This document shows, one piece after another, positions 23,735 through 35,130 of a stretch of DNA of 64,000 bases. The notes under the pieces are model-generated. The model worked only from the letters and a program-made list of their open reading frames with translations. It did no database searches and had not been told where the DNA came from. The stretch spans positions 55,486,733 to 55,550,732 of the forward strand of contig JALIRH010000002.1 of NCBI GenBank assembly GCA_023055505.1, written 5' to 3'. This DNA comes from Callipepla californica brunnescens. Taxonomy: Eukaryota; Chordata; Aves; Galliformes; Odontophoridae. Each line of letters begins with the position of its first letter. The stretch's first letter is position 1. The position numbers were made by a program, and so were the translations under genes.

Positions 23735-26700
23735 TTACTCTGGCATGTAAGGACGGAGGTGATCCTCTATGGTACCAACCGTCCAGTGAGTGAGCTGCTC
23801 CTGTGGCAGGTACAGGCAGATGCTGCATAACTTGAAGATTGTAGCTTTGTTTTTTGGAGTCTAGAGGCAAAGAAAACCCAATGTTATTAAACATGCAAGC
23901 CAACTCAGCAGACCCTCAGCAAGCTCAATACAATTAACAGCATGATGCTTGTTGTGGAAGAATATGAGTACATAGAAGTCACTGCCTTTCACACAACCTA
24001 AACAAAACCCTTCAGGTATTAAAGTTTTCTCATTACTTTGTTCATTTTTCACTCTAACCATTGCTGTAGTGTCACACAAACTAAGCCGATGCTTTAACGT
24101 CACCAAAATGCTTTTAAGACTACTTCAGAACTTAATGTTTTGGATTAAAAATTACAGAATTGTGCAGCCAAATCTGTGCCCTGTAAATAGCTCATGCATG
24201 CACAAGTAATATTTATAGCACGTTTCCTCTCAGAGCTGAAACGCAAGCACGACTGCACAATCAGTTTTTCCACATGGATATTTTGCAACATAAGTCACTA
24301 ACATTCCTGAGAAGAAAAAGCATTTTATGAGTAAGACAGTCCTAAAATGTTTATGCTCTGGGTAGCAAGGAAAAAAAGGGACAGATTAAGTTTACCTGCA
24401 AGTGCTGTCTGTCGATGAAAAGAAACACTGACTGGGTAGGGTTGTTGACAACAATTCCAGTCTTGTCCTTTCGGCTCAGAACATGCAGAAACTGTTTTTC
24501 GTAGTCACCATGATGAAACTCAAACTTGGCCTGCATTGTGTGAGGGAGAGGAATAAAACATTTACCCAGCAAAAACATAAGTATAATCAATTAATTTCAT
24601 TCAATCTAGGGCTTTACAACCCACTTCCACTTCTTTCCTTTTCTCATCTGTGGCCAAAACAAAAAAAATCAGGAACCTTAGCAACAAGCACACTTAAGTC
24701 TCGGCACAGAAGTTAAAGAACTGCCCAGATTCATTCTGCCAACATGCAATGGCATTTACAATTCAAACCAAGGTGCAACTTTAACTGCCTACATAAGAAA
24801 AAATGCACAGATGTTCTGTTAGAATAAGCTGAATCAGCTGCACAGCACATATCTTCCAGTAACTTACTACTGCAACTGGAAAATTATTTTGGAATGTTTG
24901 AAGTTTGTTTCTTCCAAGGTAAAACTACAATGTAATAATCCCACCTATTTCAGATCTGCTTCTGTTTATAGAACAGAGCAACCTGGGGGTACTCACAGAA
25001 CATTCATGATATACATAAAGGACATGACTGTACTGAGAAGAGCCATGCTGAATCCATTTCTGGACACACTAGAATAATGTTATCTATCTACACACGCCAT
25101 TTGAAAAGGTCCTTCACAAAGTTTTCTTCACGCTATGATCACAACTCGTGAAGCAAAACTCAGAAGACTGACCATTTTAAAAAAAAGAACCAGCATATTT
25201 TAAGATGCAGAGAAGTCACAGAATCACAGAACTGCAGGGGCTGGAAAGGATCTCTAAAGCTCATGTAGTCCAACCCCCTGCCAAAGCAGGCTCCCCAGAC
25301 CTTACTGTGGTTAAGCAAAGATAGTATTAAGCTTTCCCTTCTCTCTTCTGCGTAGTCCCTTCTTCCCTATCCCCAGATACACTATTTAAGTTAAAAAGAA
25401 TACCTGAACAGGCCTAAAGGGTTCATCAGATCCCTTCCACCGGGAAAAGAGGAGACAGACTATCTTCTCAATGTCATTACGAGGCCAAAGAATGAAGTCC
25501 ATCTCCTGGGTACAGCCGATCACATCCTGCAAGTAGCAAAGTTCTGCACGTAAGAGCCTCTCCACCAGTAGGAGATACAGATAAGCAACTCGTCTGTACA
25601 TATAATTAAAAGGTGTTATTTATTATCTTGTTTGTGTGGGGTTTTTTTTTCCCCCCATTTGTATTACTAAGAAGAACTAAAATCTTCCTTGACCTCCCCT
25701 GAATTTTAAGAATCCAGTTAATATAAATTCCAGCCTTAGGAAAGGCATCATTCCTAGGAAAGGTTATTTGCTTTCCAGTACTCACCTAACAAAACCATTT
25801 AGTTATACATATATAGTTGTTTCAATACATACCAATTAACAAATGCCAGCAAAAACCCACCAAGGCATATTTCAGTGAGACAGATTAAGATGAAGCACAA
25901 GCACTGCAGATTTAAGGAGAATTTCAGAATGCACGCGCTAAGCTATCCTCCAAACTAGACCCTACAAAAGCAAGCCTTCAGAACTCTCAGGCAGCAAAAG
26001 ACGAGAAGACAGGGAAGCACAATTAACATTAAGATTCACACAAAGAAGTACAAGAATTCAAAACTCAAAGTGAAGCTCAGCAAGTGTAAAGAATATCCTT
26101 ACCCTGCGCATAGACTGGTAGCGGGGTGCATGAAGCTGTACTACATCCTTCTGCAGAAGCTCTAAGGAACTTTCCAAAGAATAGCTGGAATCCCGCACAC
26201 CTCTCAGAATATTTTCTTCATAATTATTGGTCATGACTGGTATCACTTCAGACACTTCAAAAAGCGCTGACTTTTTCTTCTGCAAAAGAAAATACATGTT
26301 GCATTAAGGTTACAATCATTTCCAGGTACTTGCAGTTAATTTATTTCCAGAATTTGTAATCTTCTATTAGCAGCCACGTACAAAGTTAGAACTGAACTGC
26401 CATCATGCAGAATGCATGAGTTCAGGCTGAGAGTCCTCTGCAAGTTTTTATTTGCCAATCAAGTAAATCTAGTGAAGTCTATCAGAAGTAAAAAAAAAAA
26501 AAAACCAAAAAAACCCAACAAAACTATACCTTTAGTTAGAATAAATAGTTTTAGTGCTCATGTACATGTTTCCTTGTTTTGCCTATTTAGTTGCCATTTG
26601 CTTCCATCTTCATTCAGTCAATTTTTCATCATATTCACTTATTCTCAACATCTACTTTCCCTCTTCTGTGGATGGAAACTTACAATTCTGGCTCTGTTAA

Positions 26701-27398
26701 CTTTAAAATGCCAATGTGTTTTCCACTTTGGCCCATATTTACAGTTTTCAACAGTCTTCCATGAGGCAGCTGAGCGAAAGAAGACTTCCCCTTTTTCCCC
26801 CACTTTCAGAAAGGGGGAGGCAGCTTCACATACACCAACATCCTCAGGTCTCTGCAATACTGCCTTTAACTGCCAAGTTCTCCCTTCTGCTTTAACCATG
26901 TAAGTGCAGTAGCCTTGTCAATTACACTCGCCAGGTCTCATTTTTTAACTGAACTGTTTCACAGCAAACAATTATACAATTCAGACTGCAATCAAGCTGA
27001 ACAAAGTACAACACAACTTGTACTTCCCCAGTACAGAAGCTGCCAACTTACTAAACATGGCATTAGCACCCCCAGCGTTACAGAACCACAAACACATGCA
27101 AAGGAAAACCAAACTGATAAAAAATAAGAACTATGTAAGAGAAATACCAATGAGCAATGAAAAAACAATCTTAAAACCTTCAAGGGAACAAACTAATGAT
27201 AAAAAGACTTGGCCCAGCATAGTTATCTTGCACTGCAACACAGAAGCAGATAAACAAGAACCAAGTTACCTTGTCCTTGAACACAAAGGCAATGTACATC
27301 TTGAAGTCAAACTGGTCAGCTAAAGATTCTTTTTTCTTTCTAAGCTGAGCACGAAGTCTGTTCAGAGCTTGTTTCTTCCGGGAGTTTGGGTCCCCCAT
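23735..27398 (-). CDS. C6orf62: C6orf62 homologue (DUF4566 family), complete
   Basis: This is a conserved vertebrate protein whose biochemical role is not established. Coding exons on the minus strand are 27270-27398, 26103-26279, 25404-25526, 24396-24530 and 23735-23860, all with GT-AG introns. They join into 229 residues, the human length, starting [15 protein letters not shown] and ending [10 protein letters not shown]; from memory only a few residues differ from human. The N-terminal 25 residues are very basic (Lys/Arg-rich). No signal peptide, membrane segment or catalytic motif is visible. Every coding exon is a multiple of three and all introns are phase 0. The ATG has A at -3 and G at +4. 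A strong acceptor at 27719-27720 suggests a 5' UTR part from 27399 to 27718, joined to a non-coding first exon in the CpG island near 29 kb. Confidence 0.96.
25215..25306 (-). mobile_element. Short CR1 3' end, minus orientation
   Basis: On the plus strand this reads 'cacagaatcacagaactgca', then 'ggaaaggatctctaaagctc' and 'gtccaaccccctgcc', which is the reverse complement of a CR1 3' end. It lies in the C6orf62 intron between the exons at 25404-25526 and 24396-24530, in the same orientation as the gene. Confidence 0.85.
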
Positions 27399-28646
27399 TT
27401 TGTTATATAGATGGTACTAAAGCCTTTGGAAACGCCTTTGGAAACTGTCGCTAAACTATGGGCACTTTTTCGTAAGACTCAAGTACAACAGAAACAAGTC
27501 ATTTTATTCCTGCTAATACGACTGAATAGATAAAAACACGAGTGCAACCCAAAACCGCACCTCAGGCAGTATTTTATGGGAATGTCGTATTGGAAGGGTC
27601 AAGAAACGAAATAAGCAGTTGCCCAGCCATGGCCAGACAAGAGGTTTGACCATAAACCAAGAAAAAAAAAAAAAAACTCAGAATTTTGAGCAACAACAAA
27701 AAAAATTTAACAGTTTGGCTGCAGGAATAAGTGGGCAAGAATGAAAAAACAAACCTTATCACAATTTATGTGTACAATAAAAAGCAACTGGCACAAGCCC
27801 AATCCATGGGGGGGTTATTTCTGCTCTGCTTACAAAAAAAGTGAAGCTGGTATTACAAACTGCGTTTCACCCCAGCCAGATTCATGACTCTACTGATTAT
27901 TATTCTCAGATTCCCACTACTGCTGTGTTGCTTTTTACTCTTCACAACAATTACACTTGGTGGATGGCAGAGAAAAGGGTGCAAAGGAGGAGCGCACATC
28001 CTGGGAGATAGGACATTTCTCTGCCAACAAGAAAATCAACTACAGACAACACAGCGCTGGTTCACAGGGAAGCAAAGAGAAAAAACAGCAGAGTCATTTC
28101 TAACTTCATCCTGCTCATCATCGGGCACGTCACTGCCCCGAGGCTTCTGCTGCCAAAGGGAAGAGAGAGCATGACAGCCACCGATGAGAAGCGGGCAGGG
28201 GTTATGAGACAGTATTATCTCACCTAGAGACTAACAGCCAAACGGACACCCCAAACCCTGACTCCTTCCCAGCGGGAGAGCCCTACATCCCCCAATGCCC
28301 CACAGGCTCCCTGGGCTGCTGACCCCCGGGGGATCCTTCTCTCCCCACCGCGTGCTCGGCTAGCCGATGCTGTGCATGACCAATGCTCCCTGCTTCTCCT
28401 TGGGCCTCCCTACGCAAGGCGGCAGAGGCTATAGCGGGCAGCCCGTACCCAGGGCCCGGCACACCCACAGCAGTGTGGCACTTCCCCCTCTCACTTCATG
28501 GTCACGACTTGGAAAACATGGAGAGTTTTGCTTCTGCTTTTCTTGCCAAAAAAAGATTTCGGTGGCAATTTTTTTTTTTTTGGCGAGGTTTTTTTTAACC
28601 ACAAGCCTAGGTTGTGATTTTGAACCTCTCAAACACCCTCCCCCCT

Positions 28647-28671
28647 AAAAAAAAAAAAAAAAAAAAAAAAA
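28647..28671. repeat. A25 homopolymer
   Basis: Twenty-five consecutive A residues on the plus strand, with T runs shortly before (near 28568-28598) and more A runs after (28808-28817 and 28867-28882). These tracts are in the upstream part of the C6orf62 transcription unit. Length is likely to vary between individuals and is error-prone in sequencing. Confidence 0.9.
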
Positions 28672-28899
28672 GCAAACCCCCAATTATCAGGTTATTTTCC
28701 TTCTCTCTCCAGACATTTTGCCCCCCGAGGTGCTTTGATTAGATCAGCAGGGATTTAAAGGTTGGAGGTTAGCAAATCGGTCGGACCAGGTTAAAGAGGG
28801 GGAAAGAAAAAAAAAAATCCCCCCACCTTTCCTTAGAAAGGACAAGAGAAAACAAAATCAGAAGGGAAAAAAAAAAAAAAAAGAAACTCCTCCCCAAAT

Positions 28900-29660
28900 T
28901 TCCCCCCAACTGAAGCAAGAGGCTGAGAGACTCAGACAAGAGACCAGGGCTGTGGCTCGCTCGCTACCCGCAGCCGGCGGGCGCAGGAGGGGCAGAGGAG
29001 GCGGCGCTGCTAGCAGCACGGAGAGGAGCCATGTCAAGATAAAGCCACCAAGCCGCCGAGCCCCCCCATCCCCGCCGCAGTGGACACGGTGACCGGGCCG
29101 CCCGCTCTGCCGCTGTTCAGCCCCAGCCTGGTCCCCATAGTCTAGCTCAGCGCCCCGGTGCCGGGGAGTGGGGAAATGGTGGCGGAGAGAGGAAGAGGAG
29201 AAGGAGGAAGCGGCGACGGCGGCAGCAGCGGAAGGAGACGAAGACGGCGGCGGGTCGCTGCGCTAGCGGCTCCCGGGGAGGGCGGCGGGCATAGAGGCGC
29301 CGGAACGGCGGCGGAGAACGGGGACAGCCCGAAGGAGAAGGAGAGCTCTCTTCGCCCAGGCGGCCCTAGGACGTCCTCGGAGGCGACGGCAGGAGCGAGC
29401 GGGAGCGCCGCGGCCTGCGCCTGGGTCTCGGCACGAGAGCGGAGAGCGAGAGCGGCCGCGCGGCAGGAGCGAGCGCTCAAAATGGCAGCGCCTGAGTCAC
29501 ACCGGCGCCGCCCTGCCTGCGCTGCGCAGGCGCGCTCGGCCGGCGCGTACCAAGCGCTCGGGCCCGCGGGGGAGCGGATCTGGGCTAACGGGACGGGAGG
29601 CTCCGAGGCAACCGCGTTAGCCGCGGGCACTCGCTTCTGGGGGAAATATAGAGCAGATAG
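28900..29660. promoter_or_regulatory. CpG-island promoter of C6orf62
   Basis: A strongly G+C-rich, CpG-dense block with many 'gcggcg' and 'ggcggc' runs, about 1.5 to 2.2 kb upstream of the C6orf62 start codon. No other gene start lies nearby on the minus strand, so it most likely holds the C6orf62 transcription start and a non-coding first exon. Long open frames on both strands are a by-product of low stop-codon frequency. A divergent non-coding transcript on the plus strand is possible but unproven. Confidence 0.7.
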
Positions 29661-30681
29661 CAACAGCGGCAGGGCGGCCCCGAGCCGTCAGCAGGCTGAG
29701 AAGCCGCGTGGTTGTTGCCTGCTCCTTTGTCCCCCCGGCGTCCCGTGTCGCTGCCCTCGCGCCCCACGTGTCCCCGAGGGACGAGGACCCGGATGGAGTT
29801 GCTCAATGCTGTACGTGGGGTGTGAGCCCTCTGAGTCAGGCCTCCATCTTGCCTTCCCTGTTGCAGGCGTGACCGCGACTCTCCCCTGTTGTTCTGAGCA
29901 GAGCAGAAGCAGGCCGTGTCTTACCCACCTGCAGCCTGCTCTTTGCTTAGCGAAAGATATTTTTTTCCTTAATCACGGGCTAGTAAAGATACCCTGACAA
30001 TGTTCAGACAAACTAGTAGACTAACCAGCTGAAGTGTGTTTATTATATGTACGAATATATGCACAGACATATCTGCCCTAATAAAGCCATGAGTAATAGC
30101 TGTCTTGTCCTACTTTGATATCACTGTGCTTCTTTTTCTCAGTGGTTTGTGCAGTGCTGAAGCTCATAAAGTAGAAAAAATGTACACCATTGTAGTAGGG
30201 ACAAAAGTGTATCATAAAGTAGAGAAAAACACAGTTCATACAGTAGAAAAAAAAAAGTAGAAAACATACATCAACACATTCGTTAGAGCAATACACACTA
30301 TTAGTTCAGTAACATTTCTTCTACTGAATAGAGGGGGGAGTTAAGACCTAGCAAAAGAAACAGTTAAATGCTATTGATCTGTAATTCTCTTGGCCAGCTA
30401 ACTGTGTACAGTTATGCTTCTTCCTAGTTATATAACTTTGTACCAGTTATGAAAAAATCTTGTTTGCCTAAAAGCCTGTGTTTTTTGCACGTGTATGATT
30501 TGGTTAAATGAGAAACTACTTCTCTCTTCAGGTCTTGTTTAAACTAAGCATGAACTTCATCATTAAGGAGAGAGAAATGTGGGTGCTATACAAAGCAAAC
30601 CTGAGAAGTGGGTTATGGCAGGTTCTGCAAAATATATAATGGCTCTTTTTGAGGCTTCAGTCCCACTAGCACAAGAAACAA

Positions 30682-30714
30682 ACCACCACCACCACCACCA
30701 AAAAAAAAAAAAAA
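30682..30714. repeat. (ACC)6 followed by A15
   Basis: Six ACC units (30682-30699) run directly into fifteen A residues (30700-30714). It is a compound simple repeat in intergenic DNA. Confidence 0.9.
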
Positions 30715-31058
30715 GGTCAGCTTAGTTAAGATAGCACAAATGAATGAGATGCAGTCTTCCAGTTTTTCTTCCACTCGAACCAAGGAGAACTTTGCTACTA
30801 TGTCACTGTAGTCCTGTGGTTTCTGATGGATCAAATACGTGCACCTCCTCAGGGACTCCTGTCTGGCAGCAGGTAGGTGCCAGTGTTCAGCTCTCACCCT
30901 GGATAAACACAGAAGCAGGCAGCATGGGCAGTGATTGCCTGTGAAGGAAAGCTTGTCTCATGAAAGTGTGTCATCATTACAGTTTTCCTCAGGAGACAAA
31001 GTGAGAGCACAGTAATTTTGAGAAACACTACAAGTCTGAAATGTTTGGTTGCTTATAT

Positions 31059-31078
31059 GTTTGTTTGTTTGTTTGTTT
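31059..31078. repeat. (GTTT)5 microsatellite
   Basis: Five perfect tandem GTTT units followed by a short T run, in intergenic DNA upstream of GMNN. Related GTTT-rich sequence recurs near 31260-31290. Confidence 0.9.
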
Positions 31079-32857
31079 TTCCTTTTCTGCTGTGAAAAGT
31101 TTGTATTTCTATTATCCATTTAACGGTTTCTATGCTGTTTACAGTGAAGTACTGTAGTTTTTCACATTAAGGTTTCATGGTAAGTTGAGGGCTTTTCTGC
31201 AAATTATTGACATCTTTATGGAAATGTGTTTCAGTTTTGGTGGTTTTGTGTTCATTTATTGTTTTTAGTTTGTTTGTTTGCTTGTTTCCAAAATCAGTGT
31301 GATTTCAGGTTCTAGCTCCTGTTTTCACAATTTAATGGTTACCCATAAACATGTTGGCAAGATTGTATTCTAATGCCTATGCCTTTGATCTCCAAATGAA
31401 TTATTTGTTCCGTAATTTTTAAAGATCGTGATCAATTGGACATAGATAGGAAGAGATGAGATGGAGTCTGATCTCCTCATGTTTGTACTTTCCATTTGTG
31501 TTGTATTGGCTGCATATGTTAGAAGTAGTATCAGCCCTGAGGCTACTTGCTTCAAAAACAGAACTATGATTAATTCAGTGCCAAATGTTTATGCATCAGA
31601 CAAAAATGAATCACTATTCCTTTATAATTCAAACAAGACAAGTTAGTGGCAATTAGAACTCTTTCATATACTTAAGAGCGTATTGTAACTCTCTATTTTC
31701 TGCCTTTATAACAAACGTTAGTTTCTGACACATAACACAGGAATGCTTTTGCACAGAGAAATGGCAATGTTTCATGTGGAAAGTGTTCCTTACAGAGTGT
31801 CGTGGACAGCTGTATATCCACCTCACAGCTATTGCTACAGCACTGAAGCTTCATTCATCTCTTCCGTATGTCCTGCCTCTGGTCATAAAGTGGACTGCAC
31901 ATCCTTGGGTATGGAGATACTGATCTTTAATTTTGTCTGAAGTATACCCACTGTCTTGCTGGGTTTGTTCCATTTTAATAATTACATGTGTACATATGTA
32001 ATACGTCTCGTCTCTAAAACTTGAGCATTTATTTTGAGAATGTCTGAAATGCACATTAAAAGAAAGAGTTCCTGCCTGAAATTTGTACATTAACCTGCAT
32101 GTCAAACTCTATTGGACAAAATGCTTTGTTGTCTGAAAGCCAATTGACTCCTTGTCTCTTTGCTGTGTCACCTTTAACTTCTGTTTTCAGTGCTGTGCAA
32201 ATGCATTTGTCTTTATTAGACTGGTACAGTGGGCTGACAAATGTAGTCCTGATCCAATGAATTTTTTGTGTTTGCTCAGTAGATGCTTGCAAGAATAAGA
32301 GTAATATTTGAAACATGTTTTAATTATTGAGTCTATAAACAGTATTACAAATACTGGCAATCAACAGAATTGGAATTGGATTTAGATGAATCAGTTCCAT
32401 TATTCATTTTTTAATCTGAAAGCATTGGATAAATTATATTTTTATAAAGTAAATATGCCAGTGAGGTTAGGATCTAACCATCTTTTAAGGGATGTCTTAG
32501 TGACTCTCACAGCAGTCAACTGATGAAAAAATCAGAAGAGGCCCAGATTTCTCTTTTAATCTTTCCCCTCTGAATCACTATCACTATTTGCAAGACAATC
32601 TTCTTTTTTACTGTGCAGAAAGAAATTACAGACTCTCTGGAGAGATTTATTTTGCAGCAGTGGCCACCACAGAAAACCTGATCAGATCGTGCTGTGTATA
32701 TAACCCTTTATTTGGTTAGAGTTTTATCAGAATACAACCTTCCATGGTGATCAGCCTACGGAAAAGAAGACCACGAGCTTATATATATATATAAGGCAAT
32801 CAATCCCGCAGGAACAGTGCAGTGATGGAGGGGCAGCGCTAGGCAAAGCAAAGCCAC

Positions 32858-32874
32858 GCTGCCACCTGCTGTCG
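32858..32874 (-). promoter_or_regulatory. Candidate CTCF-binding motif
   Basis: The minus strand reads CGACAGCAGGTGGCAGC, which contains the core CAGCAGGTGGC and so fits the vertebrate CTCF consensus CCASYAGRKGGC well except at its first base. It lies in locally G+C-richer DNA between the divergent genes C6orf62 and GMNN. Occupancy cannot be judged from sequence. Confidence 0.4.
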
Positions 32875-34919
32875 CAAAGGGGACGGTAGCGGGCTGACTT
32901 GCATGGGCATATCGAGCATGCAGCAAGCAGGGGCTGCAAACAGGGCGGTAGGCACTTAGCCCAGGCTGAGTTCTCCCGAGCCTCCTGCTGACTTCTGAGG
33001 AATCCCCAAAAGCTGCCTCAGGGCCAAGTCTCTCAGAAGATGGCAACCGAGCAATCCTCAGACCAACAGCAGTGATTAATTTGCTGCAGACAGGCTTTCC
33101 CTGTATTTTTCCCCTGCTTTTCCTTGTATCCTTTAAGTAAGACAAATGATCCTGTTACTGGACAGAAAGGTAAAGAGAACAGCAGTAAGGAGTCCTGCAA
33201 ACCTTCCTGTTTATTGATCCAAAGATCTCAAATCCAGGCTCAAGGCTTCCTTATCAGGACCCTTCTGTGAAGGATGCACCCAGAGCAGAACCCACATGAG
33301 ATATTCGCATGCTCCCTTAGGCACGGTGCTGGAGCGTCTCTGCTGTGGTTCTCTGCATCTGAAACAGCCAGGGTATTAGCTTATGTCAAATAGTAACAAA
33401 TAGGAAAGCATTTGTGATACTTATGTAATAAAATCATTTACAAAATAACAAATGACAAATCCTGCAGTGAGCTCTGATGCATAATGCATAGGAAGTTTCC
33501 ATGAGGTCAGAGCTGTATAAACTGATAATGTTTATCAATAGCTATAGAGTATAAAAGCTCTAAGAAGTACACATTATCTACTGCCTTGAATAATCTAACA
33601 AATTGGCTGAGCTTTATGGGAAACTTTGGCGAGTTTGCTCAGGCTCAATTGAATTGCAGATAGTCCTAAGTATTCATCACTCCAAGTTTTATTTCTTCAT
33701 GGAACTTACTTAAGTGGAAATGCAACATGTTGCACTCCATCTAAAGAAGTGTATATTCAGCTACTATCAGATAGGGTAGATTTTTGCATAGAAAGCCCTC
33801 TTATTAAATGTAATCTTCAGTCACAGAAATGGAAATTACTAAAAAGAAAAAAAAAGTAAACTGACACCTTTTTTTTTTTTAATTTTTAATATAATTATGC
33901 TGGTTCCCACAGTTAATCTATGAATAAGCTAACAACAAGCTCCCACTGTTTCTGACACGGTGAAGGAATTCTTTAGAAGCTTTACAAAGCAAAGAAATTC
34001 AACAGGAGGAAAACTCTTGAGAAACAATGGTTTATTATGGGACATGTTCTTCAGCAGGATAAATTGAAGGAGTGGCACCTTTGTAATAAAACTCCAGATC
34101 ATATGCCTCCAGCAAGGAACGGATTAAAAGAAAAGCAAACAGAAGTATCACATCAGAGCCATCACCCGCTGCCTTGGCCCTTTCCAATTATCAACAACAT
34201 CTGCAAAAGCAGTTATTCCACTTCTTAACTTTTTTTTTTTTTTCCTGAAAGCTTTCTATACATTAAAATTGAATTGTGGAAAGGCAATCTTTAAATAGGT
34301 TTCACTTGAAAACGTTGGCGTTGTTGTATCACAATAGCACATATCGTATCATGGACAGAAAATACGAGCATTTCTTTTCATGCAACTAAAGTTATGCCTG
34401 TATTTAATTTAAACATTCTGTATAAAGCATTTCCCACTGTGTATGCTTAGAGTTTAATGCTGGAAAGGCTCCTTTCCATGTTTAATGAGAGCTTAGTGTA
34501 ACTGCTCGTGTTTTGGAACATGGAAAATTCAGATTTTATTTTAGAATCAATGAGGATGAATTTAAAAGCACAGGAATTTTTTCCTTGTGTAACAAAGCCA
34601 TAGTTATTTAGGCAGGCATTTCTGTATGTTATTTTTGTTTTGTCCATAGAAGACAAAGCTTGCTGAGGTGACAGTGGACTGGCTGTTATCTTTTCCAGTT
34701 CAAGGGCTGGGGACATCAAGCAAAGCTATGGGAATCAGGTTCCAAATTAAAGCCACAATAATAAATACAAAAGTAGAAGGTGAGAGTTCTTCAAACAGCA
34801 GCTGTTTGAGCTCTAGAACTACTTGTCACAGGATGTTGTGAACAATGGCACTCTGAACGGGTCAATGAGAGACTGAGCAAGTTTACGTAAGAGAGCCCAG
34901 CTTCGTTTCCTCACGCTGC

Positions 34920-35125
34920 CAGGGCCGTGACTCCCACCGGCGGGATGCGGCCGACGCGGCCCGCGATTGGCTCGGAGCGCGGGCGTCTCCTCATTGGCTG
35001 CGCGGCGCAGGGGGCGGGGTTTAGTCTCCCGCCATTTTGGGCGTGCGTTACTTCAGGCGCGGGGTTGGGGGTCCTTGTGGGGGTGGTTTGTACTGTTGTG
35101 CTTTTGGTTGTTTTGTCCTGCAGCG
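34920..35125 (+). promoter_or_regulatory. GMNN promoter with CCAAT, Sp1 and E2F-like sites
   Basis: A compact CpG-rich block just before GMNN. It has two inverted CCAAT boxes (attgg at 34966-34970 and 34993-34997, 27 bases apart), a GC box 'ggggcgggg' at 35011-35019, and overlapping E2F-like sequence 'tctcccgccattttgggcg' at 35025-35043. There is no TATA box. This arrangement is typical of genes induced at G1/S, and geminin is a known E2F target. A pyrimidine-rich tract ending 'tcctgcag' at 35123 looks like a splice acceptor, so a non-coding first exon probably lies just upstream. Confidence 0.7.
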
Positions 35126-35130
35126 GTCTG

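Larger units (their letters stand above)
29670..34900. other. Gene-free region between C6orf62 and GMNN
   Basis: Intergenic DNA between the divergent genes C6orf62 and GMNN. It holds an (ACC)n-poly(A) tract, a (GTTT)5 run and a CTCF-like motif, described separately, and a short (TA)n run near 32780-32795. One minus-strand frame at about 30720-30890 looks somewhat protein-like but cannot be assigned. Confidence 0.5.

Noticed and set aside
26412..26903. 163-codon plus-strand frame
   Set aside because: It lies inside a C6orf62 intron, antisense to the gene, begins in a poly-Lys A-run and shows no domain-like composition.
29158..29997. 279-codon open frame on the plus strand
   Set aside because: It lies across the C6orf62 CpG island, is dominated by Gly/Arg/Ala from GC-rich repeats, and stays open because stop codons are rare in such DNA. 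No homology is recognised.
32756..33145. 129-codon minus-strand frame
   Set aside because: It ends in a (TA)n repeat, has no splice-supported context and no recognisable similarity; moderate local G+C content explains its openness.
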